Assembly: GCF_019219095.1 (NCBI RefSeq) | Contig: NZ_JAHUWH010000024.1 | Location: 1 to 59,978, forward strand | Source of the DNA: Acidovorax sp. sic0104 | Lineage (GTDB): Bacteria; Pseudomonadota; Gammaproteobacteria; Burkholderiales; Burkholderiaceae_C | DNA: 59,978 bases | Direction of reading: 5' to 3' | Shown here: in pieces, positions 38,672 through 47,815 of the stretch | Layout: the number at the start of each line of letters is the position of its first letter | How positions within the stretch are numbered: position 1 is the first letter of the stretch | The notes under the pieces: model-generated | Databases searched by the model: none | The model's input: only the letters and a program-made list of their open reading frames with translations | What the model was told of the DNA's origin: nothing | Translations under genes and position numbers: made by a program

Positions 38672-40579
38672 ATGAGTTTTTCGAGTTTTATCGTTCAGCT
38701 GCTCAACGGACTGGCGGGCGCGTCCTCGCTGTTCCTCGTGGGTGCCGGGCTCTCGCTGATCTTCGGCGTCACGCGCATCGTGAACTTTGCGCACGGCTCG
38801 TTCTTCATGGTGGGCATCTACATCGCCTACTCGCTGGTGGCCAAGCTGGGCACGGGCCTTGGCTTCTGGCCCGCGCTGCTGCTGTCTGCCGTGGTGGTGG
38901 GCGCGCTCGGCGCGGTGGTCGAGGTGGTGCTGCTGCGCCGCATCTACAAGGCGCCAGAACTCTTCCAGCTGCTGGCCACGTTCGCTCTGGTGCTCGTCAT
39001 CAAGGACGCGGCGCTGTGGATCTGGGGCCCTGAAGAACTGCTGGGCCCGCGTGCGCCCGGCCTGTCGGGCTCGGTGGACATCCTGGGCCGCCAGTTTCCG
39101 TCCTATGACCTGTTCCTGATCGTGGTGGGGCCGGTGGTGCTGGGCCTGTTGTGGCTGCTGCTCACCCGCACCCGATTCGGCACCCTCGTGCGCGCCGCCA
39201 CGCAGGACCGCGAGATGGTCAGCGCACTGGGGGTGAACCAGGCCTGGCTGTTCACGGCGGTGTTCGCGCTGGGTGCGCTGCTGGCGGGCCTGGGCGGTGC
39301 GCTGCAGCTGCCGCGCGAACCGGCGACGCTGGAGATGGACCTCAACACCATCGGCGCTGCCTTCGTGGTGGTGGTGGTGGGCGGCATGGGCTCCATTCCA
39401 GGCGCATACGTGGCCGCGCTGCTCATCGCAGAGATCAAGGCGGTGTGCATCTGGCTCGGTGTGGTCGAAATCTTCGGCTACAGCATCTCGTTCTCCAAGC
39501 TCACGCTGGTGGTCGAATTCCTCGTGATGGCCGTGGTGCTGGTGGTGCGTCCGTGGGGCCTGATGGGCCGCCCGCAAGCTGCAAGCCGCAACACCGGCCT
39601 GCCCGAGGCGCCGCTGCGTGCGCCCGAGCGCTGGTTCAAGATCGGCGGCATGCTGCTGCTGGCTGTGCTGGTGCTGCTGCCGATGCTCACGGCCGGATCG
39701 CCCTACCTCACCGTGCTGTTCATCGACCTGTTGATCGCCGCGCTGTTCGCGGCCAGCCTGCACTTCATCATGGGGCCGGCGGGCATGCATTCGTTCGGCC
39801 ATGCGGCGTACTTTGGCCTGGGCGCGTACGCAGCAGCGCTGCTGGTGCGCTCGGCCGGCATTCCGATGGAGCTGGCCCTGGTGGTGGCGCCGCTCGCGGC
39901 GGCAGCCGGGGCGCTGCTGTACGGCTGGTTTTGCGTGCGGTTGTCGGGCGTGTACCTGGCCATGCTCACACTGGCGTTCGCGCAGATCACCTGGGCCATC
40001 TGCTACCAATGGGATGGCTTCACGGGCGGCAGCAACGGCCTCACGGGCGTGTGGCCTGCAGCCTGGCTGTCCGACAAGCGCAACTACTACTACCTCACCC
40101 TGGCACTGGTCGTGGGCGGCGTGCTGCTGCTGCGCCGAATCCTGTATTCGCCCTTTGGTTATGCCCTGCGCGCGGGGCGCGACTCGGTGCTGCGCTCCGA
40201 CGCCATCGGCATCGACGTCAAGCGCATGCAGTGGACCGCCTTCGTCATCGCCGGCCTGTTTGCGGGCCTGGGCGGCGCGCTGTTCGCGTTCTCCAAGGGC
40301 AGCATTTCGCCGGAGACGCTGCACGTGAGCCGCTCGGTCGATGGCCTGGTGATGGTGCTGCTCGGCGGCATCCAGACGCTGGCCGGCCCTGTGGTGGGCG
40401 CGGTCACCTTCACCTGGCTGCACGACACCGTGGCGCGCAACACCGACTACTGGCGCGCGATGCTGGGCGCCATCATCCTGATCCTGGTGCTGCTCTTCCC
40501 GCAGGGCATTGCAGGCGCCATCAAGCAGGTCTTCGACAACCGGCGCGAAGCCAAGAACATGAAGGAGGGCCAGGCATGA
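38672..40579 (+). CDS. Fused LivH-LivM ABC transporter permease
   Basis: 635 residues. The first 295 residues are LivH-like (GAGLSLIFGVTRIVNFAHGSFFMVG). The second half, from about residue 330, is LivM-like (HSFGHAAYFGLGAYAAALLV, YVWPGG-free loop, LRAGRDSVLRSDAIGIDVKRMQW, FAGLGGALFAFSKG). Normally these are two genes; here a linker of about 30 residues joins them. It forms the whole membrane channel of the island's importer. Overlaps the next gene by 4 bp (ATGA). Confidence 0.9.
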   Translation: MSFSSFIVQLLNGLAGASSLFLVGAGLSLIFGVTRIVNFAHGSFFMVGIYIAYSLVAKLGTGLGFWPALLLSAVVVGALGAVVEVVLLRRIYKAPELFQLLATFALVLVIKDAALWIWGPEELLGPRAPGLSGSVDILGRQFPSYDLFLIVVGPVVLGLLWLLLTRTRFGTLVRAATQDREMVSALGVNQAWLFTAVFALGALLAGLGGALQLPREPATLEMDLNTIGAAFVVVVVGGMGSIPGAYVAALLIAEIKAVCIWLGVVEIFGYSISFSKLTLVVEFLVMAVVLVVRPWGLMGRPQAASRNTGLPEAPLRAPERWFKIGGMLLLAVLVLLPMLTAGSPYLTVLFIDLLIAALFAASLHFIMGPAGMHSFGHAAYFGLGAYAAALLVRSAGIPMELALVVAPLAAAAGALLYGWFCVRLSGVYLAMLTLAFAQITWAICYQWDGFTGGSNGLTGVWPAAWLSDKRNYYYLTLALVVGGVLLLRRILYSPFGYALRAGRDSVLRSDAIGIDVKRMQWTAFVIAGLFAGLGGALFAFSKGSISPETLHVSRSVDGLVMVLLGGIQTLAGPVVGAVTFTWLHDTVARNTDYWRAMLGAIILILVLLFPQGIAGAIKQVFDNRREAKNMKEGQA

Positions 40580-41367
40580 GCCTGCTCAAAGTCACGGGCC
40601 TGGGCAAGTCTTTCGGCGGCGTCAAGGCGGTGGACGGCATTCACTTCGAGCTGGCCGCAGGCGAGCTGCTGGCGCTCATCGGGCCCAACGGCGCCGGCAA
40701 GTCCACCACCTTCAACATGGTCAATGGCCAGCTCGCGGCGGACGTGGGCTCCATCCAGCTCAACGGGCAGGAGCTGGTAGGCCGCAAGCCACGCGACATC
40801 TGGCGCATGGGGGTGGGCCGCACCTTCCAGATCGCCGAAACCTTCGCCTCGCTCACCGTGGTGGAGAACGTGCAGATGGCGTTGATCTCGCACGACAACC
40901 GCCTGTTCTCGATGTGGCGCAAGGCCGCGGACCACAAGCGCGACGAGGCGCTCGCGCTGCTCGACCAGGTGGGCATGAAATCCCAGGCCGACCGCCCCTG
41001 CAGCGTGCTGGCCTATGGCGACGTCAAGCGCGTGGAGCTGGCAATCGCCATGGCCAACGCGCCCAAGCTGCTGCTCATGGACGAGCCCACGGCCGGCATG
41101 GCGCCCAAGGAGCGCAATGAACTGATGGCGCTCACCAAGCAGCTCGTGATCGACCGCGGCATGGCCGTGCTGTTCACCGAGCACAGCATGGACGTTGTGT
41201 TCGCGTATGCCGATCGCATGATCGTGCTGGCGCGCGGGCGCCTCATCGCCGAAGGCAAGCCACTGGAACTGCGCGACCACCCCAAGGTGCAGGAGGTCTA
41301 CTTCGGCACCGGCAAGACCTTCGAGAAAAAAACAGCAGCAGCGGCCCCGGCGGCGGAGACGGCATGA
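40576..41367 (+). CDS. ABC transporter ATP-binding protein (LivG-type)
   Basis: 263 residues. Walker A GPNGAGKST, Q-loop region GRTFQIAETFASLTVVENV, signature-like LAYGDVKRVELAIAMA, Walker B LLLMDEPTAGMAP, switch FTEHSMDVVF. The LivG/BraF branch typically has the long insert before the signature, as here. The tail is Lys/Ala-rich. Start overlaps the permease stop, and its own stop overlaps the next start, so all three are translationally coupled. Confidence 0.92.
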   Translation: MSLLKVTGLGKSFGGVKAVDGIHFELAAGELLALIGPNGAGKSTTFNMVNGQLAADVGSIQLNGQELVGRKPRDIWRMGVGRTFQIAETFASLTVVENVQMALISHDNRLFSMWRKAADHKRDEALALLDQVGMKSQADRPCSVLAYGDVKRVELAIAMANAPKLLLMDEPTAGMAPKERNELMALTKQLVIDRGMAVLFTEHSMDVVFAYADRMIVLARGRLIAEGKPLELRDHPKVQEVYFGTGKTFEKKTAAAAPAAETA

Positions 41368-42110
41368 CCATGACGAGCGCAACGAACGAAGTTCTCCTGA
41401 AAGCCCAGGGCCTGCAAGCCTGGTACGGCGCCGCGCAGATCCTGTACGACGTCGACCTGGAAGTGCGCCGCGGCGAGGTGGTGGCGCTGATGGGCCGCAA
41501 CGGCGCGGGCAAGTCCACCACGCTCAAGACGCTGATGGGCATGCTCGCCAAGCGCAAGGGCAGCATCCAATTCATGGGCAATGACCTGTCGAGAAGCGAC
41601 CCGCACGACGCGGCCCGCCTGGGCCTGGGCTTCGTGCCCGAAGACCGCCGCGTGTTCACCGACCTCACGGTGATGGAGAACCTGGAGGTAGGCCGCCAGC
41701 CTGCCCGCCAGTGGCCCGACGGAACGGCCGCCCCGCTGTGGACGCCCGAGGCCTTGTTCAAGCTGTTCCCCAACCTGGGCGAGATGCCCCAGCGCCCCGG
41801 CGGCCGCATGAGCGGCGGCGAGCAGCAGATGCTGACCGTGGCCCGCACGCTCATGGGCAACCCGTACCTGGTGCTGCTCGACGAGCCCTCCGAGGGCGTG
41901 GCGCCAGTGATCGTGGAGCAGATGGCGCACATGATTCTTGCGCTCAAGCAGCAAGGCGTGAGCATCCTGCTGTCCGAGCAGAACATGCATTTCGCCGAGC
42001 TGGTCTCGGACCGGGCCTACGTGCTGGAGAAAGGCCAGATCCGCTACCAGGCCTCCATGGCCGAGCTGGCGGCGAACGACGAGGTGCGCAGGGCCTACCT
42101 CAGCGTATAG
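41364..42110 (+). CDS. ABC transporter ATP-binding protein (LivF-type)
   Basis: 248 residues. Walker A GRNGAGKST, LivF-type FVPEDRRVFTDLTVMENLEV, signature MSGGEQQMLTVARTL, Walker B LLDEPSEGVAPVI, switch LLSEQNMHFA (His replaced by Gln, usual for LivF). With the LivG-type partner it energises the fused permease. Second ATG two codons on (MTSAT) is also possible. A 115-bp gap separates it from the second binding protein. Confidence 0.92.
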   Translation: MTMTSATNEVLLKAQGLQAWYGAAQILYDVDLEVRRGEVVALMGRNGAGKSTTLKTLMGMLAKRKGSIQFMGNDLSRSDPHDAARLGLGFVPEDRRVFTDLTVMENLEVGRQPARQWPDGTAAPLWTPEALFKLFPNLGEMPQRPGGRMSGGEQQMLTVARTLMGNPYLVLLDEPSEGVAPVIVEQMAHMILALKQQGVSILLSEQNMHFAELVSDRAYVLEKGQIRYQASMAELAANDEVRRAYLSV

Positions 42111-42225
42111 CGCGCGGCGCAAGCCATCCGTCGCAGGTTTGACGGATTCACAACACACCGCAGAAAGTGTTGCAAAGCCCCTCTGGTTGAAGGGAAACTT
42201 GCGCCTTTGATGTAAGGAGCGCTTC

Positions 42226-43404
42226 ATGAAGTTCCGAGGGATGGAGGAAGAGGGAGTCGTCAACCGCCGGGTGGTGCTCACAGGCCTGGCGGCAGCGGCT
42301 TTTGCGGGTGCAGGGCCGGCGGCCGCCGCCGAGACAGGCGTCACGGACTCCCGCATCAAGGTGGGGCAGTCGGCCGTGTTCACCGGGCCTGCCAAGGATT
42401 TCGGCGTGGACTACAAGGCCGGCATCGCGCTGGTGTTCGACAAGGTCAACAAGGGCGGCGGGGTGCAAGGCCGCACGCTGGAGCTGGTCTCGCACGACGA
42501 CGCCTATGAGCCCAAGAAGACGGCTGAGAACACGGCCAAGCTGATCGATGAGGACAAGGTCTTCGCCCTGATCGGCTACGTGGCCACGGGCAACCTGATC
42601 GCCGCGATGCCCTTGGCCGAAAAAGCTGGCGTCCCCATGTTTGCGCCGCTGGTGGGCACCACGTCGTTCCGTACCACGCACAACCGCTATTTGTTCCATG
42701 TGCGCGCCAGCTACGAGACCGAGCTGCGCAAGATCGTGGGGCACCTGGCCACGCTGGGTATCAACAACATCGCCGTCATCTACCAGAACAGCGCGTTCGG
42801 CAAGTCCAACCTCGACACCTGCCTGCAGATCGCGCAGGGCCTGAAGGTCAAGGTGGTCGAGTCCGTGCCCATGGAGATCGCCGCCACGGACGCCAAGCCC
42901 CAGGTCGCCACGCTCGCCAAGGCGCAGCCCGGCGCCGTGGTGATGATCATGGCCGGCAAGATGGTCGAGGTCTTCCTGCGCGACTACCGCGCGGCCGGCG
43001 CCGCATCGCCGCTGTACACCATCTCGGTGGGCATCACCGATGCGCCGGGCTCGGCGCAGCGCCTGAACGGCGGCATCGAAGGCCTGGTCACGGCCAGCAT
43101 CGTGCCGTCCCCGCAGGCCAGCCGCATGCCCATCGTGGCCGACTACCGCAAGGACCGCACCGACGCGGGCGAGAAGATCGACAGCTACACCATGCTGGAA
43201 GGCTACATCGCCGCACGCGTGTTCGTCGAAGGACTCAAGCGCGCCGGCCGCAACCTCACGCGCGAAGGCTTCATCAAGGCCATGGAAGACATGGGCACCA
43301 CCAAGATCGGCGACTTCCCGCTGCAGTACGGACCGAACAACCACAATGGCTCGAACTTCGTGGACCTGGAGATGTACACGCGCACCGGGACCTTGAAGCG
43401 CTGA
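42226..43404 (+). CDS. ABC transporter periplasmic binding protein (HAAT/LivJ-type), second of two
   Basis: 392 residues. AAGGAGCG stands 6 nt before the ATG. The N-terminus has an RR-containing signal (NRRVVLTGLAAAAFAGAGPAAA) that may be twin-arginine type. The fold starts VTDSRIKVGQSAVFTGPAKDFG, and the sequence KGGGVQGRTLELVSHDDAYEPKKTAENTAKLI is typical of the family. It is clearly different from the first binding protein, so the shared importer may serve two ligands, for example an acid and its hydroxylated product. The gap before it may hold a second promoter; none is clear. Confidence 0.85.
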   Translation: MKFRGMEEEGVVNRRVVLTGLAAAAFAGAGPAAAAETGVTDSRIKVGQSAVFTGPAKDFGVDYKAGIALVFDKVNKGGGVQGRTLELVSHDDAYEPKKTAENTAKLIDEDKVFALIGYVATGNLIAAMPLAEKAGVPMFAPLVGTTSFRTTHNRYLFHVRASYETELRKIVGHLATLGINNIAVIYQNSAFGKSNLDTCLQIAQGLKVKVVESVPMEIAATDAKPQVATLAKAQPGAVVMIMAGKMVEVFLRDYRAAGAASPLYTISVGITDAPGSAQRLNGGIEGLVTASIVPSPQASRMPIVADYRKDRTDAGEKIDSYTMLEGYIAARVFVEGLKRAGRNLTREGFIKAMEDMGTTKIGDFPLQYGPNNHNGSNFVDLEMYTRTGTLKR

Positions 43405-43431
43405 CGGGGCCCGCCGCCTTTCCTTGAATCC

Positions 43432-43947
43432 ATGCACACCACCGCCCCCAGCACCGCCGCTGCGATCACCGTGAACGGCCGGCCCTGCGCGCTGCCCAGA
43501 CCCACGGCGGCGCTCGCCACGCTGCTGCACGTGCTGCGCAATGACCTCGCGCTCAACGGCCCCAAGTACGGCTGCGGCCTGGGGCAGTGCGGCGCGTGCA
43601 CGGTGCTGGTGGACGGCGTGGCAGCCCGCGCTTGCGTGATTCCGGCGCAAGGCGTGGTGGGGCGCGAGGTGACCACGTTGGAGGGTCTGTCCGCGCGCTG
43701 CGGTGGCGCTGCAGCGGGCCTGCACCCGGTGCAGCAGGCCTTCGTCGACGAGCAGGCTGCCCAGTGCGGCTATTGCCTCAACGGCATGGTGATGATGGCC
43801 GTGGCCCTGCTGGAGCGAAACCCCGAACCGGACGAGGCCGCCATCCGCCGCGAGCTGTCGGCCAACCTGTGCCGCTGCGGCACGCACGTGGAGATCATTC
43901 GGGCCGTTCAACGCGCTGCGGTGTTGATGCAGGAGGCCAGGGCATGA
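43432..43947 (+). CDS. nicA: Nicotinate dehydrogenase-like [2Fe-2S] subunit (NicA-like)
   Basis: 171 residues. Small subunit of a molybdenum hydroxylase. The plant-type 2Fe-2S motif is GPKYGCGLGQCGACTVLVDG with a fourth Cys in AARAC, and the second cluster motif is QCGYCLNGM...NLCRCGTH. It passes electrons from the molybdenum centre to the cytochromes of the partner. The same size and order as NicA of Pseudomonas putida. Its stop overlaps the NicB-like start (ATGA). Isoquinoline oxidoreductase small subunit is the closest alternative. Confidence 0.85.
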   Translation: MHTTAPSTAAAITVNGRPCALPRPTAALATLLHVLRNDLALNGPKYGCGLGQCGACTVLVDGVAARACVIPAQGVVGREVTTLEGLSARCGGAAAGLHPVQQAFVDEQAAQCGYCLNGMVMMAVALLERNPEPDEAAIRRELSANLCRCGTHVEIIRAVQRAAVLMQEARA

Positions 43948-46900
43948 GCGCCACGCCTGCCAGCGCCCTGCCGCTGCGCGCCCACACGCCCCTGACCCGC
44001 GCCGACTTCCATGCGGCCGACGGTGTGCTGCTGGTGGTGCGCAACCCGCCGCCCGCGCCACCACCGGTGAAGGGCCAGCCCGCGCTGGTGGCCGGCAACC
44101 CGGCCGAGGGCGTCGAAATCTTGATCGCCGTGTGGGACGACGGCAGCGTGACCGCACTCAACGGGCATGTGGACCTGGGCACCGGTATCCGCACGGCGCT
44201 GGCGCAGATCGTGGCCGAGGAGCTGGATGTGGCCCTGTCCCAGGTCAACATGGTGCTGGGCGACACCACGCGCGCGCCCAACCAGGGCGCAACGATCGCG
44301 AGTGCCTCGATCCAGATCCACGCCAAGCCGCTGCGGTTTGCGGCGGCACAGGCGCGCCACTGGCTGCTGGCCCGCGCGGCCGAACGGCTGGACGTGCCTG
44401 CGCAAGCATTGCGGGTGCAAGGTGGCGTGGTGCAGGTGGCTGCCGACCCTGCGCGGCAGGTGCGCTATGCCGACCTGCTCGCGGGCCAGCGTACCGCGCT
44501 GGAGCTGTCCGACGCCACCCCCGTCAAGCCCGCCGCCGACTACAGCGTGGTGGGCCGCTCGGTGCCGCGCGTGGACATCCCCGCCAAGGTCAGCGGCGAA
44601 CTGGTCTTTGTGCACGACATGCGCGTTCCCGGCATGCTGCACGGACGCGTGGTGCGCCCGCCGTATGCGGGGGCGGACCATGGCGACTTCATCGGCAACA
44701 CGCTCGAATCGGTGGACCAGGCGTCCATTGCCCACATCCCCGGCATCCGCGCGGTGGTGGTGGTCCGCGACTTCGTGGGCATCGTCGCCGAGCGCGAGGA
44801 GCAGGCCGAGCAGGCCCTGCGCGAGCTGCGCGTGCAGTGGAAGGACTGGCCCGGCTTTCCGCGCCAGGACAGCCCCGAGGCCATCGCCCAGGCCATCCGT
44901 GCCAACCCGGCCACGCAGCGCCGCCTGGTGGACGAAGGCGATGTGGACGCAGCCCTGGCGGCTGCCGACCAGCCCATGCCGCGCACTTACGTGTGGCCCT
45001 ACCAGATGCACGGCTCCATCGGCCCCTCGTGCGCGGTGGCCGAATGGCGGGCGCAGGATGGTGACACCGGCCGCCCGCGCATGAGCGTATGGGCCGGCAC
45101 GCAGAACCCCCACGTGCTGCGCGCCGACCTGGCCCGCCTCATGGGCATGGGCGATGTGGACATCGACCTCATCCGCATGGAGGCCGCAGGCTGCTACGGC
45201 CGAAACGGTGCAGACGATGTGGCGGCCGATGCCGCACTGCTCTCGCGCGCGGTGGGCGCGCCGGTGCGGGTGCAGCTCACGCGCGAGCAGGAGCATTTGT
45301 GGGAGCCCAAGGGCACCGCGCAGCTCATGCAGGTGCGCGGCGGGCTCAATGCCGATGGCTCGGTGGCGGCCTATGACTTCGAGACGTCCTACCCGTCCAA
45401 TGGTGCGCCCACGCTGGCCCTGCTGCTCACCCGCACCATTGAGCCCGTGGCGCAGGCCTACGAGATGGGCGACCGCACGGCGCGCCCGCCCTACCAGTAC
45501 GACAACCTGCGCGTGGCCGTCAACGACATGCCGCCCATCGTGCGCGCATCGTGGCTGCGGGGCGTCTCCGCGTTGCCCAATTCCTTCGCGCACGAATCGT
45601 ACGTGGACGAACTGGCCACCGCCGCCGGCGTGGACCCGGTTGAGTTTCGTCTGCAGCTGCTGAACGACCCGCGTGCGGCCGAGCTTGTGCAGGCCACGGC
45701 CGAGAAGGCCGGCTGGGTGCGCCGCACCGGCCCGCAGCAGCGGGCACTGGATGGCTGCAGCGACGGCGACTGGGTGCAGGGCCAGGGCTTTGCGTATGCC
45801 CGCTACATCCACAGCAAGTGGCCCGGCTTCGGTGCGGCCTGGGCCGCGTGGGTGGCCGATGTCGAGGTCAACAAGAAGACCGGCGAGGTGCATGTGCGCC
45901 GCGTGGTCGTGGGGCACGACGCGGGCCTCATGGTCAACCCGGCGGGCGTGGAGCAGCAGGTGCATGGCAACGTGCTGCAGACCACCAGCCGCGCGCTCAA
46001 GGAGCAGGTAACCTTCGAGCCCGTCAAGCAGGCCGTGGACAACCGCGAATGGGGCAGCTACCCCATCCTGAGCTTCCGCGACGTGCCCGTCATCGAGGTC
46101 ATGCACATGCCCCGGCAGGACGAGGCGCCGCTGGGCGCGGGCGAATCCTCCTCGGTGCCCGGCACGGCGGCCATCGCCAACGCGATCTTCGACGCCACCG
46201 GCGTGCGGTTTCGTGCGCCGCCGTTCACGCCCGAGGTGGTGCGCGCCGGGCTCAACCCCCTGCCCGGTGGCGCTGGCGAAGCGGCTGCTGGCAACAGTCC
46301 CCCCTCACAGCCCGCCGAGGTGTTGCCCACGCTGGAACTGCCGGCGCCCACCGTGCCCACCAGCGCCACGTGGCCTGCGCGACGCGGCCCCTGGGCCCGT
46401 GCGCTCGCCCTGGTCGCCGGTGGCGTGGCTGTGGGCGCAGCGCTGCTGGGCTGGCGCCCCTCCATCGCGCCCGTGGCGCAGACCACCGGCGGTGCAGCGG
46501 TGTACAACGCCGCGACCATCGAACGCGGCCGACTGCTGGCCGCCGCAGGCGACTGCGTGGTCTGCCACACCGCGCCGGGTGGCACGCCCAACACGGGGGG
46601 CCGTGCCATGGACACCCCGTTTGGCAAGGTCTACACCACCAACCTCACGCCCGATGCCGAGACGGGCATCGGCCAGTGGTCGTTCAGCGCCTTCCAGCGA
46701 GCCATGCGCGAAGGCATCTCGCGCGATGGCCGGCACCTGTACCCAGCGTTCCCGTACACCGCGTTCGCGAAGATGAGCGACGACGACCTGACCGCGCTGT
46801 ACGCCTACCTGATGGCGCAGCCCGCCGTGCGCGCCGAAGTGCCCGCCACCCAGCTCGCGTTTCCGTTCAGCGTGCGCCCGCTCATGGCCGGCTGGAACGC

Positions 46901-47690
46901 GCTGTTCCACGACGCCACCCCGTTCAAGCCCGACCCCGCACGCCCGCCCGAATGGAACCGTGGCGCCTACCTCGTACAGGGCGTGGGCCACTGCGGCGCC
47001 TGCCATACCCCCCGCAATGCGCTCGGCGCGGAGCAGGGCGGGGCCGCGTTCCTGTCGGGCGCGTTGGTGGACGGGTGGGAGGCGCCCGCGCTCACCGCGC
47101 TGTCCCAAGCACCCGTGCCGTGGAGTGCCGAATCGCTCTACAGCTACCTGCGCCACGGCCACAGCGCGCAGCATGGCAGCGCCTCGGGCCCCATGGCGCC
47201 CGTGGTGCGCGAGCTGGCGCACCTGCCCGACGACGACATCCGCGCCATGGCCAGCTACCTCGCATCGTTCAATGCCGCCGCCGAGCCTGCCGCCGATGCG
47301 GTGCAAGCCCGCGCCACGGCTGCAGTGGCCCAGGCCGCCGCGCTCGCGCCGCAGCCCGGCCAGGCGCAGCGCCTTTTCAATGGCGCCTGCGCCGCCTGCC
47401 ACCATGACGGCGACGGGCCCCAGTTGCTGGGCGTGAACATCCCGCTGGCCCTGAACAGCAACCTGCACAGCGACCGGCCTGACAACCTGCTGCAGGTCAT
47501 CGTGCACGGCATTCGCGAGCCCGCCGCGCGCGACATCGGCTTCATGCCCGCCTTTGGCCACGCGCTCAGCGATGCCCAGATCACCGAACTGGCGCTCTAC
47601 ATGCGCCAGCGCTACGCGCCGGGCCGCCCCGCATGGCGTGATGTACCCGACGCGCTGGCGCGAGTGCGGGCGGGGCCTGCGCATCCGTGA
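43944..47690 (+). CDS. nicB: Nicotinate dehydrogenase-like molybdopterin subunit fused to tri-haem cytochrome c (NicB-like)
   Basis: 1248 residues. Residues about 1-780 are a molybdopterin-binding aldehyde/xanthine-type domain (GHVDLGTGIRTALAQIVAEEL; TRAPNQGATIASASIQ; GAGESSSVPGTAAIANAIF). After a membrane helix (ALALVAGGVAVGAALLGW, near 815-835), three c-type haem motifs follow: CVVCH (Cys871), CGACH (Cys1017) and CAACH (Cys1149). This exact fusion is the hallmark of NicB (EC 1.17.2.1), which hydroxylates nicotinate to 6-hydroxynicotinate and passes electrons to the respiratory chain. It is slightly longer than P. putida NicB. The substrate could also be another N-heterocycle, but the neighbouring reductase and enamidase favour nicotinate. 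Confidence 0.85.
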   Translation: MSATPASALPLRAHTPLTRADFHAADGVLLVVRNPPPAPPPVKGQPALVAGNPAEGVEILIAVWDDGSVTALNGHVDLGTGIRTALAQIVAEELDVALSQVNMVLGDTTRAPNQGATIASASIQIHAKPLRFAAAQARHWLLARAAERLDVPAQALRVQGGVVQVAADPARQVRYADLLAGQRTALELSDATPVKPAADYSVVGRSVPRVDIPAKVSGELVFVHDMRVPGMLHGRVVRPPYAGADHGDFIGNTLESVDQASIAHIPGIRAVVVVRDFVGIVAEREEQAEQALRELRVQWKDWPGFPRQDSPEAIAQAIRANPATQRRLVDEGDVDAALAAADQPMPRTYVWPYQMHGSIGPSCAVAEWRAQDGDTGRPRMSVWAGTQNPHVLRADLARLMGMGDVDIDLIRMEAAGCYGRNGADDVAADAALLSRAVGAPVRVQLTREQEHLWEPKGTAQLMQVRGGLNADGSVAAYDFETSYPSNGAPTLALLLTRTIEPVAQAYEMGDRTARPPYQYDNLRVAVNDMPPIVRASWLRGVSALPNSFAHESYVDELATAAGVDPVEFRLQLLNDPRAAELVQATAEKAGWVRRTGPQQRALDGCSDGDWVQGQGFAYARYIHSKWPGFGAAWAAWVADVEVNKKTGEVHVRRVVVGHDAGLMVNPAGVEQQVHGNVLQTTSRALKEQVTFEPVKQAVDNREWGSYPILSFRDVPVIEVMHMPRQDEAPLGAGESSSVPGTAAIANAIFDATGVRFRAPPFTPEVVRAGLNPLPGGAGEAAAGNSPPSQPAEVLPTLELPAPTVPTSATWPARRGPWARALALVAGGVAVGAALLGWRPSIAPVAQTTGGAAVYNAATIERGRLLAAAGDCVVCHTAPGGTPNTGGRAMDTPFGKVYTTNLTPDAETGIGQWSFSAFQRAMREGISRDGRHLYPAFPYTAFAKMSDDDLTALYAYLMAQPAVRAEVPATQLAFPFSVRPLMAGWNALFHDATPFKPDPARPPEWNRGAYLVQGVGHCGACHTPRNALGAEQGGAAFLSGALVDGWEAPALTALSQAPVPWSAESLYSYLRHGHSAQHGSASGPMAPVVRELAHLPDDDIRAMASYLASFNAAAEPAADAVQARATAAVAQAAALAPQPGQAQRLFNGACAACHHDGDGPQLLGVNIPLALNSNLHSDRPDNLLQVIVHGIREPAARDIGFMPAFGHALSDAQITELALYMRQRYAPGRPAWRDVPDALARVRAGPAHP

Positions 47691-47815
47691 TCTGAATATT
47701 CTTTGCCGCCCGCCGGCTGATAGATGGAGATAGCGCAGATTGCTATCAATAGGAGAGCATCGGACGGATGGTGCCGTGGCGCGACAATTCGCGCACCACT
47801 GCCTCTGCCTTACCC

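Noticed and set aside
43908..46106. 732-codon minus-strand frame across the nicB-like gene, and similar ones opposite metH (24065-25933) and pobA (54272-56173)
   Set aside because: Same reason: His/Ala/Gly/Arg-rich translations complementary to clear enzymes, with no ribosome sites.
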